In this document: positions 1-11,611 of the stretch, one piece after another
Layout of the letters: each line of letters begins with the position of its first letter
Position numbering within the stretch: position 1 is the stretch's first letter
NCBI RefSeq assembly: GCF_000814845.2
Contig: NZ_CP010431.2
Span: forward strand, 3,410,001 to 3,474,000
Origin: Pandoraea sputorum
GTDB lineage: Bacteria > Pseudomonadota > Gammaproteobacteria > Burkholderiales > Burkholderiaceae
Length of the DNA: 64,000 nt
Direction: 5' to 3'
The notes under the pieces: generated by a model
What the model saw: only the letters and a program-made list of their open reading frames with translations
What the model was told of the DNA's origin: nothing
Database searches by the model: none
Program-made: the position numbers and the translations under genes

Positions 1-2
1 CC

Positions 3-2234
3 CCGATCGAAACGCGGTCGCTGACGCAATACCTGGCGAACCGGGTCTGCGGCGAAAAAACCGAAGCGCTCTCACCCGGCACCCGGGTCATCTTGTCGCC
101 CGATGCGAACCCCGTCAACGCGCGCGAACTGAAGATTCCGAACCTGACACCGGAGGATTTGCTTAAGGCCATCGATACCGAGTCCTTCATCGATCAGCAA
201 ACCGACGCTTTCGATGCTTTCTGGCTAGACCACTCACAGAACATGTACGTGTCGCTCAAGGGCGCATTCATCATCGAAGCCTTTGTACAACGGCAGGAAG
301 GCCACCTGCCGGGCGCAGCGGCAGACATCGCCCGGCGCGTCGCCGGATGCGCCAGCATATATACGCTGGATCTGGAACCGATGCACGCACCGTCGATTCC
401 GGATGTCGGCATTCGCATGTCGTGGCTACACATAGGCGGCGCAAAATCGGATATTCAAATCTTCGAAGATGTCGGGACCGGCTGGTTGCTCATTTATGCG
501 CCTCGCGTGCTGTCGGATCATCTGATCGCGTTTCATCGGCATGCAGCGTTGCACGACTGGCTCACCGAGCAGCTTGGTGATACGAGTGCCCGCGAACGGC
601 TGGTGAGCGCGTTTTCCGGCGCCGATCGCGAAAACGCGGTACGCACCGGCCTCATTGGTACGTCAGCCCCTCGCATGGGCATCGTCCCTGCCTTGTCATT
701 CTCGACGTCGCCCATTTCCGGCGACCCGTTCACCGCGTACCTTGACCTATTCCGGACGCGCGTGAAGGAAGAAACGCATCGCCGGACACCGAGGCTTACC
801 GGTAGCGTCATCGCGCCGCTGCTCGACACGCTCGCCGCCACCAACTTTGTCTTTGGTCTGGCGTCCATCGCCGGGGCTGCGTTGCCGACCATCGGCACCA
901 CTTCCACCACGCTCTCAGCGATAACCTTCTCGATGGGCGCCACCGCCGTTGCCTTCGGTGACCCACCGGCTCGACGTGCGGGCTGGAACGCCATGCTTTC
1001 CGGGGCGGCCGGGATGCCTATCGGCTGGTACACGGATGCCGTCACTGCGGTGCGTGGGCAATTGCGGCCCTTTCTGGCGTCTGTCTCCTCACAGCGGTTG
1101 CATGAACTCATGCCTAATCTCTATCGTGGCGAACAGGGCATGGTGGTGCGCTCCGGCGAGCATTATTTCAATGTCGACTATTTTCCCGACCGCAGATCCT
1201 GGAACGTGATCGATCACGGCAGGCCCGGCTCGCCCGGCCCCTCGATCTCGCAAACCGCGAATTATGACTGGATTCTCGAAGACATCAGCGCACCGTCCAC
1301 GCCCGACGGCGCAGTCGGAGCCACGGTGTTCCATGACGATGTGAGTTTGAATTTCCTCGACGTCGAATACCGCTCAAAGCTTTCGGCGCAGCGTCATGCG
1401 GCGTCGGCCGAGCATCGGGAAGCCTTCCTGGCGGGTCGAAGTGAAGCGGAGCAAAGCCCATTGAACCTGCCACCGGAAGCGCGGCCATCGGCGCTGCTCA
1501 AGCTGGATTTCATCGATCCGGCAACCCGCGATCCCCGACTGCTCGGCATTCTCTCGCGCCGCGTCGAAGAAGTCATGCGCGTCGAAGCCACAGCGCGTGC
1601 TGCGGTCAATGCACGGCTCATTGCGGGCGACATTCACGCCGCATCCGGAGAATTCCGCCCCTTGCCGCAAATGGCCTATACGGCGAGCAATGCAGATGGG
1701 CGGACCGGATTCTGCTTGCCGCTGGTGCGCATGATGGCGGTCGCCCAACATCGAGGGGAAATCACTGCGTTCATCCGGACGATAGAAGGTGCCGTTCAAT
1801 GGCCTCAATCCCCTCAGGCGCTTTCACTTCGGGAGCAACTCATACGACTGCATTCCAGCGTGGAAGCCAGCGCTACGGAAACACATCTCGGGCTGTTTGA
1901 CCTCGAAAGGCTCGAACAGGCGATCGCGGGCGGTCCTGCCAGAGCAACGTATCTCGTCACCACGCGGCGTCATTCCATGTCCATATTGGTCGAGCGTGCC
2001 GGCACCGTTGTCTACGATCCGAATTTCGGTGTTGCCGAATTTCGCTCGACCGGCGACGCGCTCAAGGCTTTCGGGGCGTTGATGCGCCGAGGCGATCTGG
2101 CGCGTCACTACGGGGCGTTCGACGGCGTAGGCGAGATGCAGTTCGTCCTCAAGCGAGTGGACGTGGAAAGACTCGCCCGCGTCGACGTGGGGGGAGCAAA
2201 GGTGGCCGAGATGGCGATTTCGACGTGGGGGTGA
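3..2234 (+). CDS. C-terminal part of a large toxin/effector with a YopT-like (C58) cysteine protease domain; 5' end outside the window
   Basis: The reading frame is open from the first bases of the window, so the true start lies to the left; the TTG at 93 is only the first possible start inside the window. Residues are numbered from 93. The N-terminal third resembles the region common in large Pseudomonas/Burkholderia DUF6543 (dermonecrotic-toxin-like) proteins. Residues about 245-290 are hydrophobic and Ala/Gly/Thr-rich and could insert in a membrane. The last 180 residues hold Cys541 in TGFCLPL, His627 in RRHSMSIL and Asp642 in VYDPNFG. The order Cys-His-Asp and the 15-residue His-Asp spacing match C58 peptidases such as YopT, where the motif also reads DPN.G. 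The family assignment is from motif memory, so toxin function is inference. No immunity-like gene follows; the next gene is on the opposite strand. Confidence 0.7.
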   Translation, partial: PIETRSLTQYLANRVCGEKTEALSPGTRVILSPDANPVNARELKIPNLTPEDLLKAIDTESFIDQQTDAFDAFWLDHSQNMYVSLKGAFIIEAFVQRQEGHLPGAAADIARRVAGCASIYTLDLEPMHAPSIPDVGIRMSWLHIGGAKSDIQIFEDVGTGWLLIYAPRVLSDHLIAFHRHAALHDWLTEQLGDTSARERLVSAFSGADRENAVRTGLIGTSAPRMGIVPALSFSTSPISGDPFTAYLDLFRTRVKEETHRRTPRLTGSVIAPLLDTLAATNFVFGLASIAGAALPTIGTTSTTLSAITFSMGATAVAFGDPPARRAGWNAMLSGAAGMPIGWYTDAVTAVRGQLRPFLASVSSQRLHELMPNLYRGEQGMVVRSGEHYFNVDYFPDRRSWNVIDHGRPGSPGPSISQTANYDWILEDISAPSTPDGAVGATVFHDDVSLNFLDVEYRSKLSAQRHAASAEHREAFLAGRSEAEQSPLNLPPEARPSALLKLDFIDPATRDPRLLGILSRRVEEVMRVEATARAAVNARLIAGDIHAASGEFRPLPQMAYTASNADGRTGFCLPLVRMMAVAQHRGEITAFIRTIEGAVQWPQSPQALSLREQLIRLHSSVEASATETHLGLFDLERLEQAIAGGPARATYLVTTRRHSMSILVERAGTVVYDPNFGVAEFRSTGDALKAFGALMRRGDLARHYGAFDGVGEMQFVLKRVDVERLARVDVGGAKVAEMAISTWG

Positions 2235-2279
2235 GATCAGGGCAAAGCGATGGCCGCCGGAACGGCACCCGGCGAACGG

Positions 2280-2765
2280 CTACTGGAGGGTTTCCTTCAC
2301 GCCGTCTGGCAGCGGCAACGACATGATGTCGATACCCTCGTCGGCAAGCGCCTCGGCCTCTTCTCGCGACGTCGTGCCGCGAATATTGCGCTCCGGGGCT
2401 TCCTGATAGTGAATCTTGCGAGCTTCCTCGGCGAATTGGTTGCCGACGTCTTCCGTATTCGCGATGACGTGACGCACGGCCTTCATCCACAACGTCTGCA
2501 ATTGACGCTGCGCTTGTGCAACTTCCGGAGGCAGCGCATCGGTACGTACCGGCGAGCCGCTCGCCTGCGTCGCCGATGTCTCGGCGCGTGACGTCGTCCC
2601 CGACAGATTCAGACGCGGTGCGGACGGCATGCGCACGACAGCCGTATCGCCACAGACAGGACAAGCCACCAGCCCCCGGGACTGTTGCGACAGGTAATCG
2701 TCCTCCGAGCCGAACCAGCCCTCGAAGGTGTGCTCATGGGCACAACGCAGATCAAAAACCTTCAT
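2280..2765 (-). CDS. DUF1178 family zinc-ribbon-like protein
   Basis: A 161-residue protein beginning MKVFDLRCAHEHTFEGWF. Cys8, His10 and His12, together with Cys35 and Cys38 (ACPVCGD), form a probable metal site of the FmdB/zinc-ribbon type. The rest is a basic, Gln-rich helix followed by an acidic C-terminal half. The length and N-terminus agree with the DUF1178 family, which is widespread in alpha- and betaproteobacteria and has no established function. It is the last minus-strand gene of the string that starts with tpiA, lying 80 bp after the NUDIX gene. The family call is firm; the role is unknown. Confidence 0.85.
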   Translation of the reverse strand: MKVFDLRCAHEHTFEGWFGSEDDYLSQQSRGLVACPVCGDTAVVRMPSAPRLNLSGTTSRAETSATQASGSPVRTDALPPEVAQAQRQLQTLWMKAVRHVIANTEDVGNQFAEEARKIHYQEAPERNIRGTTSREEAEALADEGIDIMSLPLPDGVKETLQ

Positions 2766-2845
2766 GATGCAACGGATATGTCTCCGCCCCGCCGTTCGAA
2801 GACATCGGCGGGACCGGGATCGAATAATGACCGTAAGACGGCGAA

Positions 2846-3436
2846 TCAGCGCAACGGCGTACGTTCACCGGGCTGCCAGACTCCCGATAATATCTTTTCC
2901 AGCCAAAACGCGCCGATAACCGATTTCACGTCCGTGACGCGCCCTTCACGCACCCACTCAAGCAACTCCGTCGCAGGCATCTTGAAGACATCCAGAAACT
3001 CGCCTTCGTCCAGCTTCTGCTCGCCCTTCGTCAGATCGCGTGCCAGCCAGATGTCGATGAACTCCGTCGAGTAAGAAATCACCGGGTGAATGCGGGTCAG
3101 GTAATCCCAGCGCTCAGCCCGATAGCCCGTCTCTTCCAGCAACTCGCGCTGACCGCACACCAGACCGCCCTCGGCCTGGTCGAGCTTACCGGCGGGCAAC
3201 TCCGTCATCACGCGCTTCAGGGGATAACGATACTGACGCTCCATGAGCACCTGACCGTCTTCGAACAACGGAATCACCATCACTGCGCCCGGATGGGTCG
3301 TGTACTCGCGAATCGCCGTCTTGCCGTCGGGCAGACGCACGCGATCGCGCTTAATGGTGAGGAACGCGCCTTCGTAGACGGTATCGCTCTCGATGCCGGT
3401 CTCAATCAGGTGCTGGTCGTCTTGCTGTTGGGTCAT
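2846..3436 (-). CDS. NUDIX hydrolase, ADP-ribose pyrophosphatase type
   Basis: A 196-residue protein with a complete Nudix box at residues 83-105 (G-x5-E-x7-RELLEETGY), the Mg-binding catalytic motif of nucleoside diphosphate-X hydrolases. The preceding strand PGAVMVIPLFEDGQVLMERQYR and the ELPAGKLD entry into the box are characteristic of the ADP-ribose/ADP-sugar pyrophosphatase group (NudF-like). I chose the ATG at 3436 because GGAGG lies 4 bases upstream and the frame before it is not protein-like, although it stays open to 3586. The gene follows a terminator-like hairpin after the DUF2818 gene, so it may have its own promoter. The exact substrate cannot be fixed from sequence. Confidence 0.9.
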   Translation of the reverse strand: MTQQQDDQHLIETGIESDTVYEGAFLTIKRDRVRLPDGKTAIREYTTHPGAVMVIPLFEDGQVLMERQYRYPLKRVMTELPAGKLDQAEGGLVCGQRELLEETGYRAERWDYLTRIHPVISYSTEFIDIWLARDLTKGEQKLDEGEFLDVFKMPATELLEWVREGRVTDVKSVIGAFWLEKILSGVWQPGERTPLR

Positions 3437-3473
3437 AAGCCCTCCACGGCTGAAAATTGGCGAACCCAGAATA

Positions 3474-3502
3474 CAAAACGCCGCCTCAGGGGCGGCGTCT
3501 TG
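3474..3502 (-). terminator. Hairpin after the nuo/DUF2818 transcript
   Basis: Arms ACGCCGCC (3478-3485) and GGCGGCGT (3491-3498) with a 5-base loop, followed on the minus strand by TTTTG. It sits between the stop of the DUF2818 gene and the start of the NUDIX gene, where the nuo transcript would be expected to end. The short T run makes it a moderate Rho-independent terminator. Confidence 0.65.
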
Positions 3503-3515
3503 CGAAGCATCCATC

Positions 3516-3833
3516 TCACGCGGCAGCCGCCGGTCGATGGCGCCACAAATACCGGTAGACGAAGCCCGGAAACGCGAACACGACAAACAGGCTCGCCGTC
3601 ACGGCATAGAACTCCCAGCCCTGCGCGAACACGTTACCGATGCCCGACTCGATCAGGTAACCCAGCGCGCCCACGACGAAGTACGCCACCACCATCTCGA
3701 TCAGACGAAGCCACAGCGGCTTGACCGCCGACTTGCGTCCGAGAATACCGAACAACCGCTGGTTCACGAACGGCAGGTTCGCGCCCAGCACGGCCAGCAG
3801 AATGACTAGCGTACCGCCTGCGGACATCCCCAT
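3516..3833 (-). CDS. DUF2818 family membrane protein following nuoN
   Basis: A 105-residue, mostly hydrophobic protein with three likely transmembrane segments (about residues 6-24, 43-63 and 74-96) and a short basic tail. The N-terminal pattern of a membrane helix followed by LPFVNQRLFG is typical of DUF2818, which in Burkholderiales regularly sits directly downstream of nuoN. The start codon has GGAGA nearby (gaggagacgaacg before the ATG). Conserved linkage suggests a role connected to complex I assembly or its membrane environment, but no function is established. A perfect 11-bp hairpin separates it from nuoN. Confidence 0.85.
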   Translation of the reverse strand: MGMSAGGTLVILLAVLGANLPFVNQRLFGILGRKSAVKPLWLRLIEMVVAYFVVGALGYLIESGIGNVFAQGWEFYAVTASLFVVFAFPGFVYRYLWRHRPAAAA

Positions 3834-3875
3834 CGTTCGTCTCCTCTGCTTGCCTTGCTATCTCTGTCAAACGGC

Positions 3876-3900
3876 AGGGCAGATCGTTCCGATCTGCCCT
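3876..3900 (-). other. Perfect 11-bp hairpin between nuoN and the DUF2818 gene
   Basis: AGGGCAGATCG at 3876-3886 pairs fully with CGATCTGCCCT at 3890-3900 around a 3-base loop. On the minus strand it is followed by GCCGTTTGAC, a poor T tract, so it is more likely an attenuator or a 3'-end stabiliser of the nuo mRNA than a strong terminator. Confidence 0.6.
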
Positions 3901-3939
3901 GAGCGCGTCACATTACTGCGTGAAGTCGTCTCCGGCGAG

Positions 3940-5409
3940 TTAGCTCGCCAGCGTCAGCTTGATCGTGCGCAGGCACCAGTCCATCAACGAACCCGGCATC
4001 AGGCCGAGATACAGCATGGCCAGACCGTTGATCGACAGCACGAAGCGCATCGTACCGCTGCCTTCAAGCGCATTGGTGTCGTCGGCTTTGTCGAAGTACA
4101 TCAGCTTCACGACACGCAGGTAGTAGAACGCACCGATCAGCGAGGCGACCACCGCGACCACTGCCAGCCACACCATACCGGCGTTCACAACGGCCTGCAG
4201 CACGGCCAGCTTGGCGTAGAAGCCTGCCAGCGGCGGAATGCCGGCCAGCGAGAACATCAACATCAGCATGACGAAGGCGAACCACGGGCTGCGCTGGTTC
4301 AGGCCCTTCAGATCCGAGAGGTTCTCGGCTTCGAAGCCCTTGCGTGAGAGCAGCAACACGATACCGAACGTACCCAGCGTCGTGAGCAGATAGATCACGC
4401 TGTAGAACAGCGACGAACCGTATGCGTCGGCGATGCCGTCGATCTTGCCGCCCACCACACCCGAGAGCATGCCCAGCAGCACGAAGCCCATGTGCGAGAT
4501 CGTCGAGTAAGCCAGCAGACGCTTGACGTTGGTCTGCACGATAGCCGTCAGGTTACCGATCACCAGCGAGAGCACCGCCAGGATGATCAGCATCTGTTGC
4601 CAGTCGATCGCCAGCGGCAGCATGCCTTCCACCAGCAAGCGCAGCAGCAGCGCGAAGGCACCCAGCTTCGGTGCACCGCCGATAAGCAGCGTGACCGGAG
4701 TCGGTGCGCCCTGATAGACGTCCGGCACCCACATGTGGAACGGCGCAGCACCCAGCTTGAACGCGAGGCCGGCGACCACGAAGACCACGCCGAACACCAG
4801 CACGATCTTGTTCACGGCGCCAGAAGCGATCACTTCGAAGACCTTGGCGAGTTCGAGCGAGCCCGTCGCGCCGTACATCATCGACATACCGTACAGCAAG
4901 AAGCCCGAAGCCAGCGCGCCCAGCACGTAGTACTTCATGGCCGACTCGGTCGCGTTAGTCGAATCGCGCCACACGGCGGCGAGCGCATACAGCGACAGCG
5001 ACATCAGTTCCAGACCCAGATACAGCGTCAGGAAGCTATTGCCCGAGATCATCACCGACAGGCCCAGCAGCGAGAACAGGCTGAGGACATAGAAGTCGCC
5101 ACGGGCAAGACCGCGGGCTTCCAGATACTTCTGGCCGTAGATGAATGTGACGAACGTTGCCAGACCACCGAAGGCCTTGAGCAGGTTCGACATCGGGTCG
5201 GCGACGAACACATTGCCGAACAGGTAATGCGACGCCGGGTCGGCGGCGTTGCAAGCCCACAGCACCGACACGACAGCCGACGTGATGAGCGCCAGCACGT
5301 AGTTGAGCTTGCGCGTCTGGCCGAGGAACGCGTCGCACATCATGATCACGAGGATCATGAGCAGCAGGATGGCCTCTGGCAACGCAGGCAGCAGATTAAT
5401 GTTTTGCAT
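3940..5409 (-). CDS. nuoN: NADH-quinone oxidoreductase subunit N
   Basis: The 489-residue antiporter-like membrane subunit of respiratory complex I, one of the three proton-pumping channels. The sequence is a run of about 14 transmembrane helices. The central region contains the family signature of a Lys-bearing helix and broken helix ([20 protein letters not shown], then [19 protein letters not shown]). The length fits the proteobacterial family. It is the last of the 14 nuo genes and follows nuoM by 20 bp, so it is co-transcribed with them. Confidence 0.98.
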   Translation of the reverse strand: MQNINLLPALPEAILLLMILVIMMCDAFLGQTRKLNYVLALITSAVVSVLWACNAADPASHYLFGNVFVADPMSNLLKAFGGLATFVTFIYGQKYLEARGLARGDFYVLSLFSLLGLSVMISGNSFLTLYLGLELMSLSLYALAAVWRDSTNATESAMKYYVLGALASGFLLYGMSMMYGATGSLELAKVFEVIASGAVNKIVLVFGVVFVVAGLAFKLGAAPFHMWVPDVYQGAPTPVTLLIGGAPKLGAFALLLRLLVEGMLPLAIDWQQMLIILAVLSLVIGNLTAIVQTNVKRLLAYSTISHMGFVLLGMLSGVVGGKIDGIADAYGSSLFYSVIYLLTTLGTFGIVLLLSRKGFEAENLSDLKGLNQRSPWFAFVMLMLMFSLAGIPPLAGFYAKLAVLQAVVNAGMVWLAVVAVVASLIGAFYYLRVVKLMYFDKADDTNALEGSGTMRFVLSINGLAMLYLGLMPGSLMDWCLRTIKLTLAS

Positions 5410-5429
5410 GATCTAGATGTCCTCCCCGA

Positions 5430-6911
5430 TTACGGCAGCTTGGTCTGCGCCACGTGGGCGAGGAGGTTAACCACGGAGGTATGCATCAGGTCCGTAAAAG
5501 GCTTCGGATAGATACCCATGAACAACGTGAGCGCTGCCAGCACCGCGAGCATGAAGAACTCGCGCTTGTTGATGTCGACCAGCTCGCGCACATGATCGTT
5601 GGCGATCGCGCCGAAAATCACGCGCTTGTACATCCACAGCGAGTAGGCCGCACCAGTGATCAGCGAGGTGGCAGCCAGCAGGCCCACCCAGAAGTTCAGC
5701 TTCACAGCGCCCAGAATCACCAGGAACTCACCCACGAAGCCCGACGTTGCCGGCAGACCGCTGTTGGCCATGGCGAACAGCATCAGGAACGCGGCGAACT
5801 TCGGCATCGTGTTGACCACACCGCCGTAGTCGGCGATGTTGCGCGAGTGCATGCGGTCATACAGCACACCGATACACAGGAACATGGCGCCCGACACGAA
5901 ACCGTGCGAGATCATCTGCACCATCGCGCCCTGCATGCCGATTTCGCTGAACATGAAGAAGCCGAGGATTGCGAAGCCCATGTGAGCGATCGACGAGTAA
6001 GCCACCAGTTTCTTCATATCCGTCTGCACCAGAGCCACGAGGCCGATGTAGACGATGGCGATGAGCGCAAGCGCGACCATGAAGCCCGACAGATAGTGAC
6101 TGGCGTCCGGTGCGATCGGCAGCGAGAAGCGCAGGAAACCGTACGCACCGAGCTTCAGCATGATGGCGGCCAGCACGACCGAGCCACCCGTCGGTGCTTC
6201 CACGTGGGCGTCCGGCAGCCAGGTGTGCACCGGCCACATCGGCACCTTCACGGCGAAGGCCATGAAGAAGGCCACGAACAGCAGTATCTGCACGTTCATC
6301 GGCAGCTTCGCGGCGTACCAGTCGGTCAGCGTGAACGAACCCGTTGCGTTGTACAGATAGATCAGCGCAACCAGCATCAGCAGCGAGCCGAGCAGCGTGT
6401 ACAGGAAGAACTTGAACGCGGCGTACACGCGATTCGGACCACCCCAGATACCGATGATCAGGTACATCGGGATCAGCGTGGCTTCGAAGAACACGTAGAA
6501 CAGCAAGCCGTCCTGTGCCGAGAACACGCCGATCATCAGACCGGAGAGGATCAGGAACGCGGCCATGTACTGCGCCACGCGTTCGGTGATCACTTCCCAG
6601 CCCGCGATCACCACGATCACCGTGATGAGGGCGGTCAGCACGACGAGCCACAGCGAGATGCCGTCGATGCCGAGGAAGTAGTTGATGTGGAAGCGTTCGA
6701 TCCAGCTCGATTTCTCGACGAACTGGAACGAAGAGGCCTTGGCGTCGAAGTTCGAGATCAGCGGCAGCGTGACCAGGAAGCTCAGCAGCGAGCCGATAAG
6801 CGACAGCGCGCGTGCGACACCCGGATTGCGGTCGTTACCCACCGCGAGGATAACGATCCCCGAGATGATGGGCAGCCAGATGGCCAGACTCAGAAGCGGT
6901 AGCGATTGCAT
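5430..6911 (-). CDS. nuoM: NADH-quinone oxidoreductase subunit M
   Basis: A 493-residue membrane subunit of complex I, homologous to Mrp-type Na+/H+ antiporters and one of the proton-translocating subunits. It contains the diagnostic stretch VKVPMWPVHTWLPDAHVEAP and the following KLGAYGFLRFSLP and MKKLVAYSSIAHMGF segments with the functional lysines. The N-terminus and C-terminus are complete. It lies 18 bp after nuoL and 20 bp before nuoN in the same operon. Confidence 0.98.
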   Translation of the reverse strand: MQSLPLLSLAIWLPIISGIVILAVGNDRNPGVARALSLIGSLLSFLVTLPLISNFDAKASSFQFVEKSSWIERFHINYFLGIDGISLWLVVLTALITVIVVIAGWEVITERVAQYMAAFLILSGLMIGVFSAQDGLLFYVFFEATLIPMYLIIGIWGGPNRVYAAFKFFLYTLLGSLLMLVALIYLYNATGSFTLTDWYAAKLPMNVQILLFVAFFMAFAVKVPMWPVHTWLPDAHVEAPTGGSVVLAAIMLKLGAYGFLRFSLPIAPDASHYLSGFMVALALIAIVYIGLVALVQTDMKKLVAYSSIAHMGFAILGFFMFSEIGMQGAMVQMISHGFVSGAMFLCIGVLYDRMHSRNIADYGGVVNTMPKFAAFLMLFAMANSGLPATSGFVGEFLVILGAVKLNFWVGLLAATSLITGAAYSLWMYKRVIFGAIANDHVRELVDINKREFFMLAVLAALTLFMGIYPKPFTDLMHTSVVNLLAHVAQTKLP

Positions 6912-6929
6912 TATTATTGGCTCCCCCTA

Positions 6930-8981
<2,052 letters not shown>

Positions 8982-8994
8982 AACAGCGTTCGCT

Positions 8995-9306
8995 TTAACC
9001 CTTGAGGCGGTCGAGATCTTCGACGTTGACCGTTTCGAGCTTACGGAACAGCGTGACCAGAATAGCCAGACCGATCGCAGCTTCTGCGGCGGCCACCGTA
9101 AGAATGAAGAACACGAATACCTGGCCGGCAATGTCGCCCAGGTAATGCGAGAACGCGACGAAGTTCAGATTGACCGCGAGCAACATCAGCTCGATGGCCA
9201 TGAGCAGCACAATCACATTTCTGCGGTTGAGGAAGATACCGGTAATGCTGATCGCGAACAGAATCGCGCCCAACACCAGGTAATGCGCTAGCGACAACGA
9301 CATCAT
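8995..9306 (-). CDS. nuoK: NADH-quinone oxidoreductase subunit K
   Basis: A 103-residue protein with three transmembrane helices. The second helix contains the conserved Glu in [17 protein letters not shown], part of the chain of charged residues along the complex I membrane arm. The N-terminus reads [13 protein letters not shown]; the second Met would give the more usual 102-residue form. It is 9 bp after nuoJ and 13 bp before nuoL. Confidence 0.97.
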   Translation of the reverse strand: MMSLSLAHYLVLGAILFAISITGIFLNRRNVIVLLMAIELMLLAVNLNFVAFSHYLGDIAGQVFVFFILTVAAAEAAIGLAILVTLFRKLETVNVEDLDRLKG

Positions 9307-9315
9307 GCTGTCTCC

Positions 9316-9951
9316 TTATTCCGCCGCCGGCTTGTCAGTGCCGGTGGATTGCTGCCGGGCTTCGGCGGGCATCGACACCAGACGCACGCGGTCGCGCTTC
9401 TTCACGCGCACCTGCTTGCTCGGGTCGGTCTGTTTGTGGTCCTTACGGGTACGCATCGTGAGCGCAACGGCTGCCACGACGGCCACCAGCAGGATCAGAC
9501 CTGCCACTTCGAAGGCGAAGATGTAGTCGGTGTAGAGCGCAACGCCGAGCGCCTTGGTGTTCGACACGTCCGGTGCCGACACGGCCTTGACCGGAGCACG
9601 CGTGGCACCGTAGCCGCGCATCAGCACGAGGGCTGCTTCGACGATCATGATCGCGCCGACGGCACTCGCCAGCGGAATGAACTTACCGAAGCCGCGACGC
9701 AGTTCGTCGAGATTGATGTCGATCATCATCACCACGAACAGGAACAGCACCATCACCGCGCCGACGTAGACGAGCACCAGCATGATTGCCAGAAACTCGG
9801 CTTCGAGCAGCATCCAGATCGCCGCAGCATTGAAGAAGGCCAGCACCAGGAACAGTGCCGACTGTACGGGGTTGCGCGAGGTCACGACCTTCAGGCCGGA
9901 GATCACGAGGATCAGCGCAAACACGTAAAAAAGAAAAGTTGTGAATTCCAT
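9316..9951 (-). CDS. nuoJ: NADH-quinone oxidoreductase subunit J
   Basis: A 211-residue membrane subunit of complex I with five predicted transmembrane helices, beginning MEFTTFLFYVFALILVISG. The third helix region VLVYVGAVMVLFLFVVMMID contains the pi-bulge signature of NuoJ/ND6. A GTG at 9957 in the same frame is an alternative start; I prefer the ATG because it gives the usual family N-terminus. The C-terminal tail (about 40 residues, basic and then Pro/Ala-rich) is longer than in E. coli. Confidence 0.96.
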   Translation of the reverse strand: MEFTTFLFYVFALILVISGLKVVTSRNPVQSALFLVLAFFNAAAIWMLLEAEFLAIMLVLVYVGAVMVLFLFVVMMIDINLDELRRGFGKFIPLASAVGAIMIVEAALVLMRGYGATRAPVKAVSAPDVSNTKALGVALYTDYIFAFEVAGLILLVAVVAAVALTMRTRKDHKQTDPSKQVRVKKRDRVRLVSMPAEARQQSTGTDKPAAE

Positions 9952-10031
9952 AATCACCGGGTGTGCCGAGAATTAGCCAACGTCTGTTGCCGTACCGGGC
10001 GCGCTACCCAAGCACCGCGCCCTGCCCTGCT

Positions 10032-10523
10032 TTAACGGTACGGCGCATCGGCCGCCTTGGCCGCCGCGATTTCGTTTTCGTAACGATCGCCCACCGCGAG
10101 CAGCATCTCCTTGGTGAAGTACAGATCGCCACGCTTCTCGCCGTGATACTCGAGAATGTGCGTTTCGACGATCGAGTCCACCGGGCAGCTTTCTTCGCAG
10201 AAGCCGCAGAAGATGCACTTGGTCAGATCGATGTCGTAGCGCGTGGTGCGACGGGTATTGTCTTCACGCACATCCGATTCGATCGTGATTGCCATTGCCG
10301 GGCACACGGCTTCGCACAACTTGCAAGCGATGCAACGTTCTTCGCCGTTCGGATAACGGCGCAGTGCGTGCAGACCGCGAAAACGCGGCGACAGCGGCGT
10401 CTTCTCTTCCGGAAACTGCACCGTCACCTTGCGTGCGAACGTGTAGCGCCCTGTGAGCGCCATGCCCTTGAGCAGTTCCAACAACAGGAAACTGCCGAAA
10501 AAGTCCTTGATTGCCCTTACCAT
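10032..10523 (-). CDS. nuoI: NADH-quinone oxidoreductase subunit I, 8Fe ferredoxin-like
   Basis: A 163-residue peripheral-arm subunit of complex I that carries clusters N6a and N6b and passes electrons toward NuoB. Two classic [4Fe-4S] motifs are visible: Cys64, 67, 70, 74 ([12 protein letters not shown]) and Cys103, 106, 109, 113 ([12 protein letters not shown]). A short amphipathic N-terminal helix anchors it to the membrane arm. It follows nuoH by 23 bp, and a 74-79 bp gap separates it from nuoJ. Confidence 0.98.
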   Translation of the reverse strand: MVRAIKDFFGSFLLLELLKGMALTGRYTFARKVTVQFPEEKTPLSPRFRGLHALRRYPNGEERCIACKLCEAVCPAMAITIESDVREDNTRRTTRYDIDLTKCIFCGFCEESCPVDSIVETHILEYHGEKRGDLYFTKEMLLAVGDRYENEIAAAKAADAPYR

Positions 10524-10546
10524 GGGATTCCTCTACTCCGTTCGCC

Positions 10547-11611
10547 TCAGCCCCAGATGTTCCAGGGCGACATGATCCAGCCCCCAACCACGATCACCCA
10601 GAGGATCGTCAACGGCAGGAACACCTTCCAGCCCAGACGCATGATCTGGTCGTAGCGGTAGCGCGGGAACGTCGCACGCACCCAGATGAACACCGACAGC
10701 AGCAGGAACACCTTGAAAGCCAGCCAGAACACACCCGGGATGAACGACAGGAAGCCGAACGGCGCACTCCAGCCACCCAGGAACAGCACCGAGGCCAGCG
10801 CCGAGATGATGATCATGTTGATGTACTCGGCCAGGAAGAACAGGGCGAAGCCCATGCCCGAGTATTCGATCATGTGACCGGCCACGATTTCCGACTCGCC
10901 TTCCACCACGTCGAACGGGTGGCGGTTCGTTTCCGCAATGCCCGAGATGAAGTAGACGACGAACATCGGCAGCAGCGGAATCCAGTTCCACGACAGCAGG
11001 TTCAGCCCCATGCCCGCGAACATGCCGTGCTCTTGCGAGCGCACGATGTCCGACAGGTTGAGCGAGCCGGCCGTCATCAGCACCGTCACCAGCGCGAAGC
11101 CCATGGCGATTTCATACGAAATCATCTGAGCCGATGCACGCATTGCGCCGAGGAAGGCGTACTTCGAGTTCGACGCCCAGCCGGCAAGAATCACGCCGTA
11201 GACGCCGATCGACGAAATGGCCATCGCGTAGAGCAGACCAGCGTTCACGTCGGCCAGCACCGCACCCGGCTGGAACGGGATCACCGCCCAGATAGCGAAC
11301 GCCGGCAACACGGCCATCACCGGAGCAATGGCGTAAATGCCTTTGCTGACTTGCGACGGCGTGATCACTTCCTTGAGCAACAGCTTCAACACGTCGGCGA
11401 TCGGCTGGAGCAAACCTGCCGGACCCACGCGGTTCGGACCGAGACGCACGTGCATCCAGCCGATGAGCTTACGCTCCCACAGAATCAGATACGCCACGCA
11501 CAGCAGCAGAATCACGGCCACGACGAGAATGCGGACCAGCGCCCACACCGTCGGCCAGGCAACGCCCAGCAGCTGCGTGCCGTATTGATTGATGACTTCG
11601 TTCAGGCTCAT
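10547..11611 (-). CDS. nuoH: NADH-quinone oxidoreductase subunit H
   Basis: A 354-residue membrane subunit that forms the heel of complex I and much of the quinone-binding chamber. It contains the invariant [22 protein letters not shown] and the acidic loop [21 protein letters not shown], both of which contact the quinone channel. About eight transmembrane helices are predictable. The stop of nuoG at 11612 directly abuts its start at 11611, so the two are translationally coupled. Confidence 0.98.
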   Translation of the reverse strand: MSLNEVINQYGTQLLGVAWPTVWALVRILVVAVILLLCVAYLILWERKLIGWMHVRLGPNRVGPAGLLQPIADVLKLLLKEVITPSQVSKGIYAIAPVMAVLPAFAIWAVIPFQPGAVLADVNAGLLYAMAISSIGVYGVILAGWASNSKYAFLGAMRASAQMISYEIAMGFALVTVLMTAGSLNLSDIVRSQEHGMFAGMGLNLLSWNWIPLLPMFVVYFISGIAETNRHPFDVVEGESEIVAGHMIEYSGMGFALFFLAEYINMIIISALASVLFLGGWSAPFGFLSFIPGVFWLAFKVFLLLSVFIWVRATFPRYRYDQIMRLGWKVFLPLTILWVIVVGGWIMSPWNIWG

